Positions 1 through 9,863 are shown, numbered from the stretch's first letter. The stretch: DNA of 34,030 nucleotides from Prochlorococcus sp. AG-347-K17 (GCA_003281385.1 QCCE01000003.1:1-34030); one strand, 5' to 3'. Made by a program: numbers and translations. Notes: generated by a model not told the origin, from the letters alone.

Positions 1-98
1 TTAAAATTCTTTGGTAAATATTCATTATCTTTAGATTTATTTTCATATTTATTTTTATAATAGAAATACATAAATAACTAAATAGAATTAAATAATCT

Positions 99-3000
99 AT
101 GGGAGAGAGTATCAAAAGAATCGTTGGCCCATATCAAGATAGTTATTCCCCAAATGGAATAATTGGGGAGAAGGATGCATGTGGAGTTGGCTTCATAGCA
201 AATATTGAAGGGGTAGAAAGCAACTGGATTCTTAAACAATCCCTTAAAGGCCTTAACTGCATGGAGCATAGAGGAGGTTGTGGAGGCGATAGTGACTCAG
301 GAGATGGAGCAGGCATCTTATGTTCAATTCCATGGGGATATCTAGAAGAGAAAATTAATCTAAAAAATACTCAAGAATTTAATAAAGGTTTAGGCATGGT
401 TTTTATGCCTAATAAAAAAGAAAAAATTGAAATATGTAAATCAATATGTGATGAAGAAGCAGAAAAATTAAAAGTCAACAAAACATCCTGGAGAACAGTA
501 CCTGTTAATAATGAAATCTTAGGTCCTTTAGCTAAAGCAAATGCTCCATTCATCTGTCAATGGATACTATGTATAAGTAAAAAGGAACATAAGGATGTTG
601 AAAGGCTTTTATTTCAATTAAGGAAAAGAATTGAGAAAAAAATAAGGGAAAATTTCAAAAACGATGTTGGGGATTGTGAATTTTATTTTGCCTCACTAAG
701 TTCTCAAACAGTTGTTTATAAAGGTATGGTTCGTTCTGAAATATTATCCGAATTTTATCAAGATCTAAAAGAAGAGAGTTTTAAAGTTTCATTTTCTGTT
801 TATCATCGTAGATTTAGTACTAATACACTTCCAAAATGGCCACTAGCTCAGCCCATGAGATTTTTGGGTCATAATGGGGAAATAAATACTCTCTTAGGCA
901 ATATTAATTGGGCTAAAGCTTCAGAAACATATATAGATGATTTTTGGGGAGAGTTATCTAATGAAATTAAGCCCATTGTGGATGTAAACAAAAGTGATTC
1001 ATCAAATCTTGATGCAACCCTTGAAATCAATATTCGTTCAGGTCAGCCCATCACTGACTCATTATTAAAACTTGTTCCTGAAGCATTTAGAGATCAGCCA
1101 GAACTTGAGGAGAGAGAATATATAAAAGCTTTTTATGAATATTCTGCAAGCCTTCAAGAAGCTTGGGATGGTCCAGCACTCCTTGTATTTGCTGATGGGA
1201 ATTTTGTCGGAGCAACGCTTGATAGAAATGGCCTAAGACCAGCAAGATATTCAATCACAAATGATGGTTTTGTAATAATGGGTTCTGAAACAGGAGTAGT
1301 AGATCTTGAAGAAGAAAGAGTAATAGAAAAAGGTCGATTAGGACCGGGACAAATGTTGGCAGTTGATTTTCATCAGCATAGAATCCTAAGAAATTGGGAA
1401 GTAAAATCTGAAGCCGCTCAAAGGCATGATTATAAAAATCTTCTCAGTAATAGAACTATAAAAATTAAAAATAATGAATGGTTTAAAGACTGCAAACTAA
1501 AAGACCTTGAGTTGTTGCAACAACAAACCGCATACGGATTTTCTGCGGAAGATAATGACCTTATCTTAGATTCAATGGCTTCATTAGCTAAAGAGCCTAC
1601 TTATTGCATGGGCGACGACATCCCTTTAGCAGTTCTTTCATCTAAGCCACATATTTTATATGACTACTTTAAGCAAAGATTTGCGCAAGTTACTAATCCT
1701 CCTATTGACCCTCTGAGAGAAAAACTTGTAATGAGTTTAGAGATGCATCTAGGAGAAAGATGCACACCATTTGAAATTAAAGACGCTAAACCTTTTATTC
1801 AACTACAAAGTCCGATTCTAAATGAGGAAGAACTCAATTCCATCAAAAAATCAAAAATTAAATCTCAGATAATTTCAAGTTTGTTTGATTTAGAGGACGG
1901 TATACAAGGCTTAGAGAACCAATTAAAACTAATCTGTAAACAGAGTGAGCTGTCTATAAAAGAAGGTTGCTCTTTAATTATCATTTCTGATAAGGGAATT
2001 AATCCTAAAAAGACTTTCATACCTCCTTTACTTGCTGTTGGAGCAATTCATCATTATCTTCTTAAAAAAGAAATCAGGCTAAAAGCTTCTCTAATAATTG
2101 AGACCGGTCAATGTTGGAGCACACATCACTTAGCCTGTTTAATTGGATATGGAGCAAGTGCAGTTTGCCCTTGGTTGACTTTCGAAGCAGGTAGACATTG
2201 GTTAAAACATCCAAAAACACAAAAACTGATTGATAGCAAAAAAATAAATCCATTATCAATAGTTGATGTTCAAGAAAATATTAAAAAAGCTTTAGAAGAC
2301 GGTCTAAGAAAAATTCTCTCAAAAATAGGCATCTCACTTTTATCTAGTTACCATGGTGCACAAATTTTTGAAGCTGTAGGCCTTGGATCTGACTTAATAA
2401 AAATTGCTTTTGATGGTACTACAAGTCGTATCGCTGGAATAACATTAAAAGAATTAACAAATGAAACACTTTCAATACATACGAAAGCCTATCCAGAGAT
2501 CGATTTAAAGAAATTAGAATTTTTAGGATTTGTACAATTTAGAAATAATGGAGAATATCATTCCAATAACCCCGAGATGTCCAAGATTTTACATTCGGCG
2601 GTAAAACAAGGGCCAGGATATGATCATTTTGAAACATACAAAAAACTTATCAGCAATAGACCGACAACATCTCTTAGAGATTTACTAACAATTAATTCAA
2701 AAAGAAAAAGTATTCCATTAGAGGAAGTTGAAAGTATTGAATCAATTTGCGAAAGGTTCTGTACTGGAGGAATGAGTTTAGGTGCTTTATCCAGAGAAGC
2801 GCATGAAGTTTTAGCAGTTGCGATGAATAGAATTGGTGGAAAAAGTAATAGTGGAGAAGGGGGAGAAGATCCAGCTCGTTTTAATGTTTTAAATGATATC
2901 GATGAAAATACTCAGTCAGCGACGTTGCCATTTATTAAAGGCTTAAAGAATGGAGACACGGCATGCTCCGCAATTAAACAAATAGCATCAGGAAGATTTG

Positions 3001-4670
3001 GAGTTACACCTGAATATCTAAGAAGTGGTAAACAACTTGAAATTAAAATGGCTCAAGGTGCAAAACCCGGAGAGGGGGGACAATTACCTGGTCCAAAAGT
3101 TGATTCTTACATCGCAAAACTAAGAAATAGTAAACCTGGAGTGGCTTTAATATCTCCTCCCCCGCATCATGATATTTATTCAATTGAAGATTTAGCTCAA
3201 CTTATCCACGACTTACACCAAGTTCATCCAAAAGCGAAAGTAAGCGTTAAACTTGTTTCTGAAATTGGTATTGGCACTATTGCTGCTGGAGTAAGCAAAG
3301 CTAATGCAGATGTAATTCAAATTTCTGGACATGACGGAGGTACAGGTGCTTCGCCCCTGAGTTCTATTAAACATGCAGGTTTACCATGGGAACTTGGTGT
3401 TGCTGAGGTTCATAAATCTCTCCTAGAGAATAACCTACGCAAAAGAGTAATTTTGAGAACTGATGGAGGTCTTAAAACAGGCTGGGACGTAGTTATTGCA
3501 GCTTTATTAGGTGCTGAAGAATACGGTTTTGGTTCTGTAGCGATGATTGCTGAAGGATGCATAATGGCTAGGGTTTGTCATACAAACAAGTGTCCTGTTG
3601 GAGTTGCCACTCAAAAAGAAGAATTAAGAAAAAGATTTAAAGGCATTCCAGAAAATGTCGTCAATTTTTTCTTGTATATTGCTGAAGAAGTAAGACAGAT
3701 AATGAGTAGTATCGGTGTTTCTAATATGGAAGAACTGATTGGTAATCAAGAATTTCTTTCTGCAAGAAATATCGATCTTCCAAAAACTTCCAATATTGAT
3801 CTTTCGTCTTTAGTAAATGAACACTCAACCCTAGATAGATCATGGTTAAAACATTTAAAAACTGCCCATAGTAATGGTTCTGTATTAGAAGACGAGTTTT
3901 TGTTGGATACTAAATTTATAGATTCAATTAAAAATCACGAAATATTAACCAAAGAAATTGAGATAAAAAATACAGATAGAAGTGTTTGTGCGAAAATATC
4001 AGGCGAAATCGCAGAACTTCATGGCAACACTGGCTTCAATGGCGAACTCAACTTAAATTTCAAAGGATATGCAGGGCAAAGCTTTGGTGCATTTTTATTG
4101 AAGGGAATGAATGTTCAATTAATCGGAGAAGCTAATGATTATGTTTGTAAAGGAATGAATGGAGGAATACTCACAATAATTCCACCAAAAATAAATGAAA
4201 TCTCCTCCGAACAAGTTATCCTAGGAAATACTTGTCTTTATGGAGCAACAGGTGGAAAATTATTTGCATTAGGTAAATCGGGAGAAAGATTTGCCGTTAG
4301 AAATAGTGGTGCTACAGCAGTAACAGAAGGAGCAGGTGATCATTGTTGTGAATACATGACTGGTGGAAAAGTAGTTATTCTAGGTTCCACAGGAAGGAAT
4401 ATTGGTGCGGGCATGACTGGTGGAATAGCTTTTATAATCGATGAAAATAATGATTTAAGTAATAAAGTAAATAAAGAAATAGTAAGCATTCATCAAATAA
4501 CTTCATCAAAGCAAGAAAATATTTTATTGGAAATTATTAGAGAATATCAAGCAAAAACAAATAGCTTAAAAGCTGCCAAAATAATTGAAAATTGGCCTCA
4601 TTTTAAGAGTGTTTTCAAATTGATTGTTCCCCCAAGCGAAGAAGAGATGCTTGGTATAAAAAAAATGTAA
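99..4670 (+). CDS. gltB: Glutamate synthase large subunit (GOGAT), probably ferredoxin-dependent
   Basis: Converts glutamine plus 2-oxoglutarate to two glutamates, the second step of GS-GOGAT ammonium assimilation. The 1523-residue protein has the full family architecture. A short propeptide ends at the nucleophile Cys28 (DACGVGF), followed by a class II glutamine amidotransferase domain to about residue 430. A central domain spans about 480-800 and the FMN-binding synthase barrel about 860-1230. The 3Fe-4S cysteines C1154, C1160 and C1165 lie in the CIMARVCHTNKCPVG segment. A GXGXG beta-helix domain (about 1290-1500) follows. No small-subunit gene gltD lies nearby, and cyanobacterial enzymes of this type usually use ferredoxin, so electron donation by ferredoxin is inferred, not read directly. 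The ATG at 99 is kept because it leaves the usual short propeptide. The next gene begins at the base after the stop, suggesting co-transcription. Confidence 0.96.
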   Translation: MGESIKRIVGPYQDSYSPNGIIGEKDACGVGFIANIEGVESNWILKQSLKGLNCMEHRGGCGGDSDSGDGAGILCSIPWGYLEEKINLKNTQEFNKGLGMVFMPNKKEKIEICKSICDEEAEKLKVNKTSWRTVPVNNEILGPLAKANAPFICQWILCISKKEHKDVERLLFQLRKRIEKKIRENFKNDVGDCEFYFASLSSQTVVYKGMVRSEILSEFYQDLKEESFKVSFSVYHRRFSTNTLPKWPLAQPMRFLGHNGEINTLLGNINWAKASETYIDDFWGELSNEIKPIVDVNKSDSSNLDATLEINIRSGQPITDSLLKLVPEAFRDQPELEEREYIKAFYEYSASLQEAWDGPALLVFADGNFVGATLDRNGLRPARYSITNDGFVIMGSETGVVDLEEERVIEKGRLGPGQMLAVDFHQHRILRNWEVKSEAAQRHDYKNLLSNRTIKIKNNEWFKDCKLKDLELLQQQTAYGFSAEDNDLILDSMASLAKEPTYCMGDDIPLAVLSSKPHILYDYFKQRFAQVTNPPIDPLREKLVMSLEMHLGERCTPFEIKDAKPFIQLQSPILNEEELNSIKKSKIKSQIISSLFDLEDGIQGLENQLKLICKQSELSIKEGCSLIIISDKGINPKKTFIPPLLAVGAIHHYLLKKEIRLKASLIIETGQCWSTHHLACLIGYGASAVCPWLTFEAGRHWLKHPKTQKLIDSKKINPLSIVDVQENIKKALEDGLRKILSKIGISLLSSYHGAQIFEAVGLGSDLIKIAFDGTTSRIAGITLKELTNETLSIHTKAYPEIDLKKLEFLGFVQFRNNGEYHSNNPEMSKILHSAVKQGPGYDHFETYKKLISNRPTTSLRDLLTINSKRKSIPLEEVESIESICERFCTGGMSLGALSREAHEVLAVAMNRIGGKSNSGEGGEDPARFNVLNDIDENTQSATLPFIKGLKNGDTACSAIKQIASGRFGVTPEYLRSGKQLEIKMAQGAKPGEGGQLPGPKVDSYIAKLRNSKPGVALISPPPHHDIYSIEDLAQLIHDLHQVHPKAKVSVKLVSEIGIGTIAAGVSKANADVIQISGHDGGTGASPLSSIKHAGLPWELGVAEVHKSLLENNLRKRVILRTDGGLKTGWDVVIAALLGAEEYGFGSVAMIAEGCIMARVCHTNKCPVGVATQKEELRKRFKGIPENVVNFFLYIAEEVRQIMSSIGVSNMEELIGNQEFLSARNIDLPKTSNIDLSSLVNEHSTLDRSWLKHLKTAHSNGSVLEDEFLLDTKFIDSIKNHEILTKEIEIKNTDRSVCAKISGEIAELHGNTGFNGELNLNFKGYAGQSFGAFLLKGMNVQLIGEANDYVCKGMNGGILTIIPPKINEISSEQVILGNTCLYGATGGKLFALGKSGERFAVRNSGATAVTEGAGDHCCEYMTGGKVVILGSTGRNIGAGMTGGIAFIIDENNDLSNKVNKEIVSIHQITSSKQENILLEIIREYQAKTNSLKAAKIIENWPHFKSVFKLIVPPSEEEMLGIKKM

Positions 4671-4964
4671 ATGCCTTTCTTTGTAAAAACTGAAATCATA
4701 AAAAAAGAATACTTAATTAATAATGATTTAAAACGAAAAATAATTATCGAACATATTGATTGGGTAAAAAAATTAAAAAAAGAGGGAATTAATATAAAAA
4801 GTGGCTTTTTGGTAGATGAGTTAAATAGGCCAGGTGACGGCGGATTACTTATTCTTGAGATGAATAATTACAGAAATGCACTAAAAATAATTAAGAATGA
4901 TCCAATGATTAAAAATGATCTAGTTGAATGGAAATTAAATGAGTGGGTAGTTCCAAATAAATGA
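4671..4964 (+). CDS. YciI-like (YCII domain) protein
   Basis: A 97-residue protein whose ATG directly abuts the gltB stop codon with no spacer, so translation is probably coupled. The C-terminal half (GDGGLLILE, then a helix with NALKIIKNDPMIKNDL, ending EWKLNEWVV) matches the compact ferredoxin-like fold of the YciI family, whose members act as small dimeric enzymes or accessory proteins of mostly unknown role. Residues 1-25 are the usual beta strand followed by a basic helix. No catalytic assignment can be made from sequence. It is convergent with lipA, with only 10 bp between the stop codons. Confidence 0.75.
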   Translation: MPFFVKTEIIKKEYLINNDLKRKIIIEHIDWVKKLKKEGINIKSGFLVDELNRPGDGGLLILEMNNYRNALKIIKNDPMIKNDLVEWKLNEWVVPNK

Positions 4965-4974
4965 ATATAACAAA

Positions 4975-5868
4975 CTATCTTGGATACTTTCTCATAATTT
5001 TTTGAATCTCTTCAGCATGATAGCTACTACGAGTTAAAGGAGAACTAACTACTTGCATGAAGTTTAAACTTTTTTCCCCGAACGCTTTAAAGTAGTTAAA
5101 TTTTGAAGGACTAACAAATCTTTTAACAGGTAAATGATTAGGGCCAGGAGATAAATATTGGCCAATAGTAATAATATCAACGAAATTACTTTTTAAATCC
5201 TTAAGCAGACTTAAGACCTCCTCGTCTTTTTCCCCTAAACCAAGCATGAAGCCTGACTTTGTATAAATTTTGGGAGAATAGTCTCTGGTTCTTTTAAGCA
5301 ACTCAAGAGTTCTTTCATATTTACCCTGAGGTCTTACTTTTTTATATAGCGAAGGCACAGTCTCAATATTATGGTTTAAAACGTTTGGATGTGAATCAAG
5401 AACTTTTTCAAGAGCTTTCCAGTTGCCACAAAAATCAGGGATTAAAAGCTCAATAGTAGTTTCAGGAGATTTTTCTCTTATTTGATGAACACATTGGAAA
5501 AATTGAGATGCGCCACCATCCTCAAGATCGTCTCTATTAACTGATGTGATTACAACATGCTTAAGCTTCATTCTAAAAACAGCTTCGGCTAGACGATATG
5601 GTTCAGTTGGGTCTAAGTCTCTCTTAGATCTATCAAAATCAATATCGCAATATGGACATGCCCTAGTGCAACCAGGACCCATTATGAGGAAAGTTGCAGT
5701 TCCACTAGCAAAACATTCGCCGATATTTGGACAACTTGCTTCTTGACATACAGTATTGAGATTTAAATCATTTAATAAATTTGCAGTATTACCAATTCGC
5801 TCAACTTGTGGAGCTTTGACCCTTAACCATTCAGGTTTTGAAATTAAACTATTGGGATTATTAGTCAC
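4975..5868 (-). CDS. lipA: Lipoyl synthase
   Basis: Radical-SAM enzyme that inserts two sulfur atoms into protein-bound octanoyl groups to make lipoate for 2-oxoacid dehydrogenases and the glycine cleavage system. The 297-residue sequence has the auxiliary-cluster motif C41-x4-C46-x5-C52, the radical-SAM motif C67-x3-C71-x2-C74, and the C-terminal RSSYHAEE segment carrying the conserved serine that ligates the auxiliary cluster. Length is normal. The ATG start puts the first cysteine motif at the usual distance. The gene has a 344-bp upstream spacer and no obvious operon partner. Confidence 0.96.
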   Translation of the reverse strand: MTNNPNSLISKPEWLRVKAPQVERIGNTANLLNDLNLNTVCQEASCPNIGECFASGTATFLIMGPGCTRACPYCDIDFDRSKRDLDPTEPYRLAEAVFRMKLKHVVITSVNRDDLEDGGASQFFQCVHQIREKSPETTIELLIPDFCGNWKALEKVLDSHPNVLNHNIETVPSLYKKVRPQGKYERTLELLKRTRDYSPKIYTKSGFMLGLGEKDEEVLSLLKDLKSNFVDIITIGQYLSPGPNHLPVKRFVSPSKFNYFKAFGEKSLNFMQVVSSPLTRSSYHAEEIQKIMRKYPR

Positions 5869-6212
5869 ATTAAATCTTCTTGACCTGTAATTTTATTTTA
5901 CTAAAAACAAGATGAATTAACTATTTATAATTTCAAAGACTAAGCTAATTCAACAGAAGTAAATAAATAAATGAATTCGACTAATTCTTCTGCAATTTAG
6001 AAAATCTTGATTAAATTTACTCCTTACACAACTTTTTTGTTTCATTAACTAAAAATGAATCAGATTTCATAACGTTCTTTTTAATACAGATATCAAAACG
6101 TAATAATTTTAAGAGCATAATAAGAAACCATTTAATTTGTGGCATTATTTTGTACTAAAAAGTGTTTTTTTTATAATTATTTGATACAGTAAAAAATATA
6201 AGTAATAAAACA
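5869..6212. other. Intergenic region, lipA to resolvase-like gene
   Basis: A 344-bp AT-rich spacer between divergent genes. I examined both strands and found only short reading frames lacking ribosome binding sites and family signatures. It must hold the promoters of lipA and of the gene at 6213, but I cannot place either with confidence. A TATAAT-type box is hard to distinguish from the AT-rich background here. Confidence 0.5.
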
Positions 6213-6836
6213 TTGACTTTTAAATTTAAAAGAAAACGTATTTTATTATCGGGAAAAAATAAAAACTCTAAAGCAATAGGTTATGCAAGAGCTACTCATA
6301 ACGAATATGCATATTTAGAAGAGCAAATAAAAATTTTGAAGGAAGAGGGTTGCATTTTAGTGTTCTCTGAATTAATAAGTTTAGATGAAGAAATCAAACC
6401 CCAACTTAATAAAGCTATAAATTACTTATCGAAAGGCGATCAATTAATAATTACAAAGCTTGATCGAGCATTTAAAAATAAAAAAGAATGTTTGATAACA
6501 ATAAATAAACTTATTAATAAGGATATTCAATTGCGAACTTTGACTGGTTTTTTTGCTGCTAATGAATCTTCTAATGCAAATTCTTCAATTTTTAAGATTT
6601 TATATGAATTAGATAATTTAGAAGACAATAGTTTAGGCGAAAGAAAAAAAGAACAACTATTACGCAGAAAATTATCTGGAAATAATTTGGGAGGAAGGCC
6701 TAAAATCAGTCCATTAAAAGAATCTTTAGTAATCAGATTGCGTAAAGAGGGATATTCATATAGATCAATTAGATCACAAACAGGAATTGCATTGTCAACG
6801 ATAAGAAGAGTAATTTTGGAAGGAGAATTAACATAA
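6213..6836 (+). CDS. Degenerate serine recombinase (resolvase-like), catalytic Ser replaced by Thr
   Basis: A 207-residue relative of the resolvase/invertase family, read from a TTG start because no ATG precedes the conserved N-terminus. The catalytic-domain start reads Y24-A-R-A-T28 where active enzymes have Y-x-R-(V/L)-S, so the nucleophilic serine is threonine. The basic motif LDR85-A-F-K88 keeps the first arginine but has lysine where the second active-site arginine normally sits. E143-R144 of the long helix is kept. A GGRPK hinge (160-164) leads into a helix-turn-helix (about 165-205). Strand exchange is therefore unlikely, while DNA binding should be possible. The downstream gene starts one base after the stop, suggesting a two-gene operon. 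No mobile-element ends flank it and base composition matches the host. Confidence 0.8.
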   Translation: MTFKFKRKRILLSGKNKNSKAIGYARATHNEYAYLEEQIKILKEEGCILVFSELISLDEEIKPQLNKAINYLSKGDQLIITKLDRAFKNKKECLITINKLINKDIQLRTLTGFFAANESSNANSSIFKILYELDNLEDNSLGERKKEQLLRRKLSGNNLGGRPKISPLKESLVIRLRKEGYSYRSIRSQTGIALSTIRRVILEGELT

Positions 6837-6837
6837 A

Positions 6838-7050
6838 ATGATGAAGAAAGAAATTGAAAATTTAATAAAAGAAAATTTCAAAGATACCGCATTGCGTATT
6901 TATGAATTAGATGATGAAGATAGAAAAAGTTTGTTAGCAGAATATAGAGAATGGATTATGAATGATTTAGATTTTGAAGAAGTAATGATGCTACCTTATG
7001 AGGCATATACTGACAAATTAGATACTAATTTCTTAGAAGATTCACTTTAG
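6838..7050 (+). CDS. Small acidic hypothetical protein
   Basis: A 70-residue protein rich in Glu and Asp, predicted largely helical, with no membrane segment or recognisable motif. It begins ATG-ATG one base after the resolvase-like gene, so it is probably co-translated with it, and ends overlapping the convergent gene at 7047 by 4 bp. The tight coupling suggests it works with the degenerate resolvase, for instance as a partner protein, but that is inference. I do not recognise the family. Confidence 0.65.
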   Translation: MMKKEIENLIKENFKDTALRIYELDDEDRKSLLAEYREWIMNDLDFEEVMMLPYEAYTDKLDTNFLEDSL

Positions 7051-7955
7051 TCCTTAATAATAAATCTCTTATTAAAATCGTATACTTCTTTTGCTATAAA
7101 CGGTAAAAGGGAAGAATCTTTGGAATATTTTTCTCCATCACAAAAAACTACTAGTAAAGTTTGTAGAGATTGATTATTAATCCACCAAGCTGAATCATGT
7201 CTAACTTCAGACATTAAGCCCGCTTTACTCCAAAGATTAATGCTTTCAGGTAATCCTGCACCCAGAAAACCATCTATTTGATTAAGAAAATCGTTTTTAA
7301 GAACAACCTTATTTAAATTTCTTTTTAAAAAACTTCGCAAATTTAAATCATTTTCTTGATAATCAATATGAATCATAATTTCCTCCAGAACCCTTGCAGC
7401 TGAATCAGAATTCATAGCGTTTCTATTTTTATTATCATGTCCATAAAATTCTTTCTCACGACCAAATGGTCCATCATCCCAGGTCTTCTGACAGCAATTT
7501 ATACCAACCAATTCTTCCCAATTTAAATCATGTATCCAATCATTTATTATACTTCTTTGGTATTTCCAATTTTCCCATAGTTTGCCTTCAATACAAGGTC
7601 CACTTGTTGTTCCAGTAAGTAAATCAATTAAAAAGCTTGTTGCATTATTACTGGAGAAAGATAACATTTTTCTTACAGCATAAATAATTTCATCTGATAA
7701 TAATAAACTTCCTTTTTTAATCCAATAAAATGCAGCAAGGCCATATACCAACTTGACTATGCTGGCAGGGTAAACCATTTTTTTATTATTAATACCAGTT
7801 CCAAAACCTTTAAATACAATTTTATTTTCACTTTTATAATTAATCCATGTTATTGAAATATCTTCTCTTGAAAAATCTTTATTATAAGAGCATGCTCTCC
7901 CTAAAATATCATTTAAGGCTAGACCCATCTCTTTACTTAAATAGTAAAAGGACAT
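7047..7955 (-). CDS. Beta-lactamase-fold serine hydrolase (class A-like)
   Basis: A 302-residue protein with the three active-site motifs of penicillin-recognising serine enzymes. These are S65-I-V-K68 (SxxK) at the head of a hydrophobic helix, S102-N103-N104 in the SDN position, and K244-A245-G246 in the KTG position. This fold covers class A beta-lactamases and low-molecular-weight cell-wall peptidases. The variant SNN and KAG motifs argue against naming it an antibiotic-resistance enzyme. A role on peptidoglycan is plausible because the divergent neighbour is an NlpC/P60 cell-wall hydrolase. No clear signal peptide is visible, which is odd for a wall enzyme. Its start codon is separated by 3 bp from the start of the divergent gene. 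Confidence 0.75.
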   Translation of the reverse strand: MSFYYLSKEMGLALNDILGRACSYNKDFSREDISITWINYKSENKIVFKGFGTGINNKKMVYPASIVKLVYGLAAFYWIKKGSLLLSDEIIYAVRKMLSFSSNNATSFLIDLLTGTTSGPCIEGKLWENWKYQRSIINDWIHDLNWEELVGINCCQKTWDDGPFGREKEFYGHDNKNRNAMNSDSAARVLEEIMIHIDYQENDLNLRSFLKRNLNKVVLKNDFLNQIDGFLGAGLPESINLWSKAGLMSEVRHDSAWWINNQSLQTLLVVFCDGEKYSKDSSLLPFIAKEVYDFNKRFIIKD

Positions 7956-7958
7956 TGT

Positions 7959-8717
7959 ATGGAAAGTTATAAAAATCCTATCTCACTATTTAAACAAACT
8001 AATTTTTCAAAAACTATTTGGTGGAGATTAAAAGTTAATATTTCTGGATATCAAAATGAAACAGAAAATAAATTAGTTACTGAAATATTTAAAAATAGAA
8101 TTTTTAGGCTTATTTATCCAAATATTTTTCAAAACAACCATAAATTTTCAAGAATACTAGTTCAGCTATATGAAGATGGTTACGTATGTTGGATAAATTT
8201 AGATGGATTAATTATTGAGAAATACAAATTAGGAAAACCTGAGAATTCAAAAAAAGAACACTTCTTTATAAAAGATAAAGTTAACTCAATTTTAAAATGG
8301 ATCAAGGATCGATCTGAGTTAAATAATGAATACCTTTGGGGAGGTACATTAGGACCCAATTTTGATTGTTCTGGATTAATTCAGACTGCTTTTTTAAAGC
8401 ATCAAATTTATATACCTCGAGACTCTTTTCAAATAAAAAGTTTTTGTAAACACCTTTTTTATTACAAAGAATCGTGTGAGGCTCTACGACCTGGCGATCT
8501 TTTATTTTTTGGAAATGAAGAAAACTGTGATCATATTGGGATATACAAGGGAGATGGATTGTATTACCATAGCTCTGGAAAAGATTTTGGAAGAAATGGA
8601 ATAGGATTAGATACCCTTAAAAAGTCTAATGACAAAATCTCATTGCATTATAAATCCAAACTAATTTCGGCCGGAAGAGTAGTTAGAAATTATAGATGGG
8701 ACAGAACTATACGTTAA
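7959..8717 (+). CDS. NlpC/P60 family peptidase with N-terminal SH3-like domain
   Basis: A 252-residue protein. Residues about 110-245 form an NlpC/P60 papain-like domain with the catalytic triad visible as C137 (FDCSGL), H192 (DHIGIY) and H204 (YYHSSG), plus the usual RPGDLLFF strand. Residues about 20-90 look like an SH3b-type wall-binding region ending YVCWINLDGL. These enzymes cleave peptide stems of peptidoglycan, typically D-gamma-Glu-diamino acid bonds. No signal peptide is evident, as in other cyanobacterial members of this two-domain architecture. The gene is divergent from the serine hydrolase, with 3 bp between start codons. Confidence 0.88.
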   Translation: MESYKNPISLFKQTNFSKTIWWRLKVNISGYQNETENKLVTEIFKNRIFRLIYPNIFQNNHKFSRILVQLYEDGYVCWINLDGLIIEKYKLGKPENSKKEHFFIKDKVNSILKWIKDRSELNNEYLWGGTLGPNFDCSGLIQTAFLKHQIYIPRDSFQIKSFCKHLFYYKESCEALRPGDLLFFGNEENCDHIGIYKGDGLYYHSSGKDFGRNGIGLDTLKKSNDKISLHYKSKLISAGRVVRNYRWDRTIR

Positions 8718-8775
8718 TCAATAGAGCTCGCCTCTTAAATTTTAAATTAATTTTACTTATTCTTTTATTTAGGGA

Positions 8776-9375
8776 TTAACCAGCAGTCCAAATATTTTTA
8801 ATGATTGGCATTATGGTATCTAAGTGTAATGTCCCAACAAGTAACCAAGCAAAAACAGCTCCGCCACAGCCTCCTAACCAAAATCCACTTGTAAAATCAG
8901 CCCAACCAGCTCTTGTAAATAAATCCTTTGGCGGATTATTAACAGTCGCATCTGGAGGTTGAACATTAGGTGCTTTACCAGGTGCATTGTAAAGAACAAA
9001 AAGTGCTGTCAAAATATGAACAGCTCCAATAGTAGCGAGAAGTCCAGCCGTAAGAGCAAATTCAGAATTTCTTAACGGGCCAGTCATAGTGAAAGGTCCG
9101 TATAGAAGATATCCAAAAGCTGCTCCAGTTTCTAAACCTCTAAAATTAGGGGAAATACCTTCTCTGTAAAAAGGTAAATTATTTATGAAGGCTTTTGTAA
9201 AATAACCACTATTTACTGGGGTAGCTAAATTACCAACACAAGGATCAGCAACTGTTTTTACTGCCCATTGTTCTGCTACGCCAATATCATTTGGTTGTAC
9301 AGAAGTATCTATGTATTTCTCATCAAATTTAATAGAACTTGTTGATTCTGAGAATGATTTTTGAAAGTCGCTCAT
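8776..9375 (-). CDS. psaL: Photosystem I reaction centre subunit XI
   Basis: A 199-residue PsaL, which lies at the centre of the photosystem I trimer and contacts PsaI. Recognisable features are the N-terminal stromal stretch with [14 protein letters not shown], the [17 protein letters not shown] segment, and three membrane helices (about 80-105, 110-130 and 165-190). It sits 27 bp downstream of psaI on the same strand, the normal cyanobacterial arrangement. A C-terminal extension is absent and length is slightly larger than the shortest family members. Confidence 0.97.
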   Translation of the reverse strand: MSDFQKSFSESTSSIKFDEKYIDTSVQPNDIGVAEQWAVKTVADPCVGNLATPVNSGYFTKAFINNLPFYREGISPNFRGLETGAAFGYLLYGPFTMTGPLRNSEFALTAGLLATIGAVHILTALFVLYNAPGKAPNVQPPDATVNNPPKDLFTRAGWADFTSGFWLGGCGGAVFAWLLVGTLHLDTIMPIIKNIWTAG

Positions 9376-9402
9376 TTTTTTAGTAATTAAGTGTTTGATA
9401 AT

Positions 9403-9516
9403 TTATTCAGTTGCTGTAATTAATCTTCCAATCAATACGATAAAAACAGCAGGCATTGCTATACCAATTAATGGAACAAAAATTGAGGGTAAAAGACTTG
9501 GTAAATCAGATGGCAT
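9403..9516 (-). CDS. psaI: Photosystem I subunit VIII
   Basis: A 37-residue single-helix membrane protein beginning MPSDLPSLLPSIFVPLIG and ending GRLITATE. Length, the N-terminal PSLLPSIF(V)P motif and the single hydrophobic helix (about 12-32) match PsaI, which borders PsaL at the trimer interface. It is followed by psaL on the same strand, so they are very likely co-transcribed as psaI-psaL. I found it by reading the minus strand upstream of psaL because it is shorter than usual gene-calling limits. Confidence 0.95.
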   Translation of the reverse strand: MPSDLPSLLPSIFVPLIGIAMPAVFIVLIGRLITATE

Positions 9517-9608
9517 AGTTCTTTAAACATCTTTAAACACTTTAGTATTTATCTGCGAAATAGTGTTAATTTTATTACTGGATGATATAAAAATTATTAA
9601 CTTTTTAC

Positions 9609-9863
9609 ATGATAAATTTTTTCGCAATTGTACTTATTATTTTTATAGGAATATTACTTATAGTTTTTAAAAAAAGAAGCTTGAAAAAATATATAAATAA
9701 AAGCAATTTATATTCTATTAAATTAGACAAAATTAATAAATTATCATCTAATAAAAATAGTTTTTTTACAATCACGAAGAAAAAAAGTACTCAGTATTTA
9801 ATAAAAATACTCAAAGAAATAAAATGTTTAATCTTTTTCAGGGTAATACAGAAAATAAATTAA
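9609..9863 (+). CDS. Small hypothetical protein with N-terminal membrane helix
   Basis: An 84-residue reading frame with a strongly hydrophobic N-terminal segment (residues 3-20, rich in Ile and Leu) followed by a lysine-rich tail, the pattern of a small single-pass membrane protein with a cytoplasmic basic tail. I recognise no family. It overlaps the start of the next small gene (9824) by 40 bp in a different frame, so one of the two may have a different extent. The C-terminal 15 residues could be out of frame relative to an ancestral longer gene. Confidence 0.45.
   Translation: MINFFAIVLIIFIGILLIVFKKRSLKKYINKSNLYSIKLDKINKLSSNKNSFFTITKKKSTQYLIKILKEIKCLIFFRVIQKIN

Noticed and set aside
7047..7955. 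Antibiotic-resistance beta-lactamase
   Set aside because: The variant SNN and KAG motifs and the absence of a signal peptide do not support this; only the fold-level assignment is safe.
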